This document shows positions 23,925 through 27,626 of a DNA stretch of 27,626 bases, in pieces. Position numbers and translations under genes: made by a program. The notes under the pieces are model-generated. The model did no database searches. It saw only the letters and a program-made list of their open reading frames with translations, and was not told where the DNA came from. The number at the start of each line of letters is the position of its first letter. The stretch's first letter is position 1. This stretch comes from UBA699 sp050261915 (GTDB lineage: Bacteria > Bacillota > Clostridia > Clostridiales > Clostridiaceae), in the NCBI GenBank assembly GCA_050261915.1, contig JBLNDT010000064.1, positions 1-27,626 on the forward strand, written 5' to 3'.

Positions 23925-25226
23925 TTATAATTTATTTCCGCATTCAGGACAGAACTTGAATGAGCCAATTAATTCAGTACCACAACTGGAGCACTTATTT
24001 ATTAATGACTCCCCGCACTCAGGGCAGAATTTTACCTTTCCATCCACTACTAATGCACCGCATTTAGGACATGGTTCAAGGATGACTGCACCGCAAATAT
24101 CGCATTTTGAGGCACCTGTCTTTAAGTCTGCCCCACACTTAGCGCAACTGTTATATACATCCCCACATTCTGGACAAAACTTAACATTTTTAGAAAACAT
24201 GTTTCCACAGTTGCTGCATTTTACAAGATCTTGATTTAAAATAGTCTCATCATCTTTCTTTTGAGTATCATAGCCGCATGTAGAGCAGAATCGCTTGTCC
24301 ATATCTATATCAGAATTACATTTTGGGCACTTCTTAGTTTCCTTTGTATTTATGTTTTGAGCTATAGAACCTACCTGGTTTCCAAAAGCTCCACCAATAC
24401 CAACACCCATGCCTAAACCTATGCCTGCACCCATAAATCCTGCTTGACCGGAACTTGGATTTGCCGCTGCATCTTCAAGGGTGTCAAAGGAACGCTGCTG
24501 CACATAATTGTACCCTATTATATCCATTTCAGCTTTCTTGGACAAAGCCCCTTTGAGTTGTTTAACTGCTGGATCTTCCTCTGGAACATTGATATCATTA
24601 ACATAGAAATTTATTAAGTTAATGCCATATTCATCTAATATGGCAACCATTTTCTCTTTTAAATGTTCAGATAGTTCATCCAAGTAAGCATTGATTTCCA
24701 GTATGCTTACCTCCTTGTTGATTAAATAGGAAGCTATTGAATCCTTTACTTTTGTAAGATAAACACCTCTAAAAAAGCTCAATATGTTCTCTTTATCAAA
24801 AACCGGAAGAGTTCCAACCAGTTTAGTTAAAAACTTTCTTGAGTCATTTATTTGAATTCCAAACTGCCCATAAGAGCGCACAGGAACAAATATCTTGTAT
24901 TTAGGGTCCTGTAATTGAATTGGTGTTGGAGTACCCCATTTAATGTCCAAAGAGAATGCTTTATTTATATACCATACTTCAGCTGCAAAAGGTGACCTTC
25001 CACCAAAAGGCAGATTAATTATATGGTTTAATATAGGGATATTTGCCGTTTCTAAGGTATGACGCCCGGCTGCGAATAAATCTAACGCCTGACCTCCCTT
25101 ATAAAGAATAGCCTCTTGAGATTCATTAACAATTAATTGTGTCCATGTTCCAAGCTCCTCGCTTGGATATTTCCATGCAAAAACATCTGGATTCCCATTA
25201 TACTTTACAACATCAATTATAGCCAT
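23925..25226 (-). CDS. SPFH-domain protein with C-terminal zinc ribbons, YdjI-like
   Basis: The ATG at 25224-25226 (MAIIDVVKYNGNPDVFAWKY), after GAGGGTGG, gives 433 residues. Residues 1-225 or so are an SPFH domain of the virion-core/YdjI type (GRHTLETANIPILNHIINLP; VRSYGQFGIQI). A Gly-rich hydrophobic segment (FMGAGIGLGMGVGIGGAFGN) follows. The C-terminal 130 residues hold about five CxxC..CxxC zinc-ribbon units (CPKCNSDIDMDKRFCSTCGY and similar). In Bacillus subtilis, YdjI works with YdjG, YdjH and a PspA homologue in a membrane-stress complex. Here it heads an operon of zinc-ribbon membrane proteins, but no PspA gene is in view. It is likely a membrane-associated scaffold. Confidence 0.88.
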   Translation of the reverse strand: MAIIDVVKYNGNPDVFAWKYPSEELGTWTQLIVNESQEAILYKGGQALDLFAAGRHTLETANIPILNHIINLPFGGRSPFAAEVWYINKAFSLDIKWGTPTPIQLQDPKYKIFVPVRSYGQFGIQINDSRKFLTKLVGTLPVFDKENILSFFRGVYLTKVKDSIASYLINKEVSILEINAYLDELSEHLKEKMVAILDEYGINLINFYVNDINVPEEDPAVKQLKGALSKKAEMDIIGYNYVQQRSFDTLEDAAANPSSGQAGFMGAGIGLGMGVGIGGAFGNQVGSIAQNINTKETKKCPKCNSDIDMDKRFCSTCGYDTQKKDDETILNQDLVKCSNCGNMFSKNVKFCPECGDVYNSCAKCGADLKTGASKCDICGAVILEPCPKCGALVVDGKVKFCPECGESLINKCSSCGTELIGSFKFCPECGNKL

Positions 25227-25306
25227 AATATCTACCACCCTCTATAATCATTCTATCTGTTCTAAAACTTACTTTCTAATTATAAATATATATACAACTA
25301 TTAAAT

Positions 25307-25337
25307 ATTATAACATAGTAATAAGGTAAATCTAAGC
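25307..25337 (-). promoter_or_regulatory. Extended -10 promoter of the SPFH operon
   Basis: The minus strand reads TGTTATAAT, an extended -10 (TATAAT at 25307-25312); a poor -35 box (TTAGAT) lies 17 nt upstream. The leader would be about 75 nt. The rest of the 318-nt gap 25227-25544 holds only the repeat at 25440 and the hairpin at 25503. Confidence 0.5.
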
Positions 25338-25439
25338 ATATTTTTACAATTTGTTGCAGTTTTTATCTTAATTTGTAAACTTTAGCTGCATGTGGATCTA
25401 TGTTTACTATGCCGGATATATAGCTAAATCATCCTTGGC

Positions 25440-25464
25440 AGTGACTTTGTTATCAATTTGCAAA
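25440..25464. repeat. 25-nt direct repeat, copy 1
   Basis: AGTGACTTTGTTATCAATTT and the next five nt match 27349-27373 at 22 of 25 positions. The copies lie on either side of the metallophosphoesterase gene. Role unknown. Confidence 0.45.
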
Positions 25465-25502
25465 TTTTGAATCTAACACACCAGGTCTTTTGTAATGGTA
25501 AA

Positions 25503-25532
25503 GGCAGCTGCAAATTATATGTTGCAGCTGCC
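25503..25532. terminator. Hairpin after the metallophosphoesterase gene
   Basis: A perfect 11-bp stem, GGCAGCTGCAA (25503-25513) with TTGCAGCTGCC (25522-25532), starts 12 nt after the stop. The following T-run on the minus strand is short (TTTACC), so termination may be partial. Confidence 0.6.
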
Positions 25533-25544
25533 CTATTATAATAT

Positions 25545-27188
25545 CTATTTTACCAATTTAGCCGCCATCTCTTGTGATAGCTTTTTATATAGTTCTGCAT
25601 TAACTGCCCCTGACTTTTCTTCAGGCTGAATTAAACCACGAGGTGCAGGGAAAATCTGACCTGCAGCAATTGCAAGGGATCTGGACTTTTCCATGAAAGA
25701 GCCCTTCTCCCCAATAGGGTCCACATTTGTAGCGATAATGGAGATTGTCCCATTATCATTCACGTTGATATTGAACAATCTAAATTGCTGAGGAAAATCT
25801 CTTAAAGATGCAGTTTCAACTTCCCAGAAGCCGTATTCCGGTTTTGCAGGATCTGGTGAAGGATAAGCTGTTATAGTATTTATATGTCTATGGCCAGCTA
25901 TTAATAAAGACATATTGGAATACTTGTGCAGCTCATTTACAAACTGTTCTTCACTTACTTCAGATGCAGCACTCCATAAGCCTTTCATTCCAACAGGAAT
26001 ATGTGTTGCAACAATGATAAGCTTGCCATCCTCTTGTGCCAGTTTAAGCTGTTTCTGAAGCCATTCAAACCTTACTTTATCAAGGGACCCATTTGCTGCG
26101 TTTGTTCCTATTTTGCTAGTGGCAGTTGGGTCTAAAAATTTTTCGTCTTGTTTTGCTGTATCGTCCAGTACTATCACTCTTACCGGTACATTAACTTTTG
26201 GCTCAAAAGTATAACAGGCAATAGGATCACTAGTACCAGATTTCAGACCATGCTCACTAGTATACATATCCACAAAAGCTTTGGAATCGATGAACTCACG
26301 GTCTGGGTTTGGAGTTATCTTATGTGTTTGTGCATCATTTCCGTTTGAAATTCCTGCCCCAATAATCTTGCCATACTTTGTAGTTCCGTCAATGATACCT
26401 CCATAAAAGTCTTCCCCATCCAGTTCTTTACTGCCCATCACAAAGCCTGTCCTCATAAGTGTATCTCCAACAAGTGCTTTTTTCAATTTTTCATTAGCAT
26501 TATAAACCCCTGACCAAAAGTGATCATGGTTGCCTAAAACTTGATACCAGGGAACATTTAACCCTTCAGCTTTAAAGGGCTGCATATAATCAGTATCAAA
26601 CTTCTTGGCAGGGTCGGAATTAGGATTTACAGTCTTACCTGTAAGTACGTCCAAATACATATTAAGTTCATTCTTTTGAGCAGAGTTAGCAGCATCTCCC
26701 AGCATCACACCAAAATCCAATTTGTGGTTTTCATTAATCTTGTTAACAGTTCTAACCGCCGCATCCAAAACCTGTGTTGAATATAAAATTGTAGGGGAAT
26801 AGGCTGAAGACATCCCTGCTATTGGTTTCTCCCCCATAAACAAAACTTGTGCCGGAGACTGAATATCTTCAATATGTATATCGCTCATTGTAAAGAAATT
26901 TAGCAAGTTTTTACCCGCTTTTGCAGGCTTAGCATACCCAGCTGGAAGTATGTCCTCTTTTTTAACAATTGGAACCCCTGGTGCTGATTCTGCAATTCCA
27001 TATCCTTGTTTTGTGTAATTTTCAACATCATTTGGCAGAGGTGCCGTGGAATCCTTTGGTATATCCTTTGGCACTATGGTTGCATTAACAGTTGTTGCTA
27101 CTTCTTTTTTTGTTCCTACGCTCACGTAAATTACTATTGCTAATAAACCTGCAATAGCTAAGAATAATAAAATCTTTTTATTTTTCAT
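25545..27188 (-). CDS. Membrane-anchored metallophosphoesterase
   Basis: The protein has 547 residues, starts after AAAGGATG, and has an N-terminal anchor (residues 5-25), so the enzyme faces outside. The calcineurin-type metal motifs are complete and in order: FFTMSDIHIED (DxH), GVMLGDAANS (GD), QVLGNHDHFW (GNHD), IIVATHIPVG (H) and LLIAGHRHIN (GHxH). The family is larger than plain phosphodiesterases because of insertions between motifs; I believe it resembles the RPA4764 type, but this is from memory. The C-terminal portion adds a beta-rich part (RLFNINVNDNGTISIIATNV). Substrate unknown; an extracellular phosphoester or nucleotide is likely. It appears to be monocistronic. Confidence 0.87.
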   Translation of the reverse strand: MKNKKILLFLAIAGLLAIVIYVSVGTKKEVATTVNATIVPKDIPKDSTAPLPNDVENYTKQGYGIAESAPGVPIVKKEDILPAGYAKPAKAGKNLLNFFTMSDIHIEDIQSPAQVLFMGEKPIAGMSSAYSPTILYSTQVLDAAVRTVNKINENHKLDFGVMLGDAANSAQKNELNMYLDVLTGKTVNPNSDPAKKFDTDYMQPFKAEGLNVPWYQVLGNHDHFWSGVYNANEKLKKALVGDTLMRTGFVMGSKELDGEDFYGGIIDGTTKYGKIIGAGISNGNDAQTHKITPNPDREFIDSKAFVDMYTSEHGLKSGTSDPIACYTFEPKVNVPVRVIVLDDTAKQDEKFLDPTATSKIGTNAANGSLDKVRFEWLQKQLKLAQEDGKLIIVATHIPVGMKGLWSAASEVSEEQFVNELHKYSNMSLLIAGHRHINTITAYPSPDPAKPEYGFWEVETASLRDFPQQFRLFNINVNDNGTISIIATNVDPIGEKGSFMEKSRSLAIAAGQIFPAPRGLIQPEEKSGAVNAELYKKLSQEMAAKLVK

Positions 27189-27228
27189 TAAATCACATCC
27201 TTTATGTTATTTAAGTTTGGTATTTAAG

Positions 27229-27280
27229 TTGGGGACGGTTATTTAATAATTTTACTCTAATACTATTTTATAACAATTTT
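27229..27280 (+). repeat. TTGGGGACGGTTATT repeat, copy 2
   Basis: This is the partner of 21529-21580 in the same orientation, here wholly intergenic, upstream of the metallophosphoesterase start. See copy 1 for the comparison. Confidence 0.6.
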
Positions 27281-27298
27281 TTTAATTTTGCACCTATA

Positions 27299-27307
27299 TG
27301 GTATAAT
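27299..27307 (+). promoter_or_regulatory. Extended -10 element TGGTATAAT
   Basis: A perfect TATAAT (27302-27307) has TG one base upstream; the -35 region is only T-rich. It could give a second, longer transcript across the riboswitch. Confidence 0.42.
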
Positions 27308-27348
27308 ATAAAAAATTCAGTATAGTATGTCTTGAAATCAGCACTATA

Positions 27349-27373
27349 AGTGACTTTGTAAACAATTTGTAAA
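27349..27373. repeat. 25-nt direct repeat, copy 2
   Basis: This partner of 25440-25464 also contains arms GACTTT and AAAGTC that could pair (27352-27357 and 27371-27376). It lies 16 nt upstream of the -35 box of the riboswitch promoter. Confidence 0.45.
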
Positions 27374-27388
27374 GTCGGAAAACACGGG

Positions 27389-27417
27389 TTGTAACCCTTT
27401 ACCTAAGGTGTTATACT
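27389..27417 (+). promoter_or_regulatory. Promoter of the glycine riboswitch transcript
   Basis: TTGTAA (27389-27394), exactly 17 nt, then TATACT (27412-27417) with an extended TG. Transcription would begin near 27424, about 25 nt before the aptamer. Short inverted repeats (GGGTT/AACCC) overlap the -35 box. Confidence 0.6.
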
Positions 27418-27446
27418 GAGGTCAGATAAAGAAATCAAATTGAATA

Positions 27447-27626
27447 AGATCCGGATGATAACATCGTGAGATGGACACACTAAGTGTCCGCCGAAGAAGC
27501 AATTATGCAGATCCACTTCTGCATGAGAATCTATCAGGCACAATAACGATGAAGGACGGGACTCTGAAGAGACTGCTTAAATGCAGAACCCAAGGTGCAA
27601 GGCAAGAAATTGCTGAATCATTCAGG
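27447..27626 (+). promoter_or_regulatory. Tandem glycine riboswitch, second aptamer cut by window end
   Basis: The first aptamer is complete: hairpin GGACAC/GTGTCC (27473-27489), the conserved GCCGAAGAAGCAA, a second hairpin TGCAGA/TCTGCA, GAATCTATCAGGCA, then GGACGGGACTCTGAAGAGAC. The second aptamer begins with CCCAAGGTGCAAG and GAATCATTCAGG, where the window stops. These are the core elements of glycine riboswitches. They usually switch on glycine cleavage genes, or control glycine/alanine transporters, in response to glycine. The regulated gene lies beyond the window. Confidence 0.93.

Noticed and set aside
23956..24234. Plus-strand His/Pro-rich frame opposite the zinc ribbons of the SPFH gene
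   Set aside because: The periodic composition is the mirror of the CxxC repeats, not a gene.

Overview
The window looks like chromosomal DNA of a low-GC, endospore-forming-type Firmicute, most probably Clostridium sensu lato. The DNA is AT-rich, ribosome binding sites are strong GGAGG types, TTG and GTG starts occur, UGA is used as a stop, and a glycine riboswitch of the usual clostridial form closes the window. Most genes lie on the minus strand. No tRNA, rRNA, CRISPR array or transposase was seen.

Layout. (a) 1-2017: a polymorphic toxin with a C-terminal HNH nuclease, followed by its SUKH-type immunity gene, which is cut by the window start. (b) 2252-3240: a polysaccharide deacetylase gene preceded by two TTACAATTGTAA palindromes of the BlaI/CopY operator type, then a 29-codon membrane peptide gene and a terminator shared with the opposite strand. 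(c) 3235-6303 (minus): a cell-envelope cluster with a phosphodiester glycosidase (NAGPA fold), a membrane-anchored propeller-like protein, a lipoprotein, and two near-identical 39/41-residue peptide genes on either side of the enzyme pair.

(d) 6343-16534 (minus): an accessory, defence-like region. It holds two related proteins that join a PLD/HKD-type nuclease domain to an SF2 helicase. Each overlaps a gene for a nucleoside-triphosphate pyrophosphohydrolase, but the two pyrophosphohydrolases have unrelated folds: Nudix/MutT for one, MazG-like all-alpha for the other. Between them are a NERD-HRDC gene broken by a frameshift and a ComEC-like metallo-beta-lactamase. The second helicase also carries a one-base frameshift; restoring it adds about 95 residues and makes its end overlap the MazG-like gene. 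A TetR remnant and one copy of an 83-nt repeat lie at the upstream edge, with a second repeat copy about 1.3 kb further upstream.

(e) 16621-21549: a zinc-ribbon/DUF2628 membrane protein, a transglutaminase-like protein, a GNAT acetyltransferase and, on the plus strand, a flavin amine oxidase. (f) 21702-25226 (minus): a compact operon with an SPFH/zinc-ribbon protein (YdjI-like), a small membrane protein and three tandem paralogues, each with membrane segments, a winged-helix-like region and a C-terminal zinc ribbon. This is probably a membrane-stress or scaffold complex. (g) 25545-27188: an anchored metallophosphoesterase. (h) 27299-27626: promoters and the start of a tandem glycine riboswitch whose regulated gene lies outside the window.

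The most interesting observation is the repeated pairing of a PLD-helicase with a nucleotide pyrophosphatase, reached twice with non-homologous enzymes. That is consistent with a nucleotide-linked DNA-processing or defence system.
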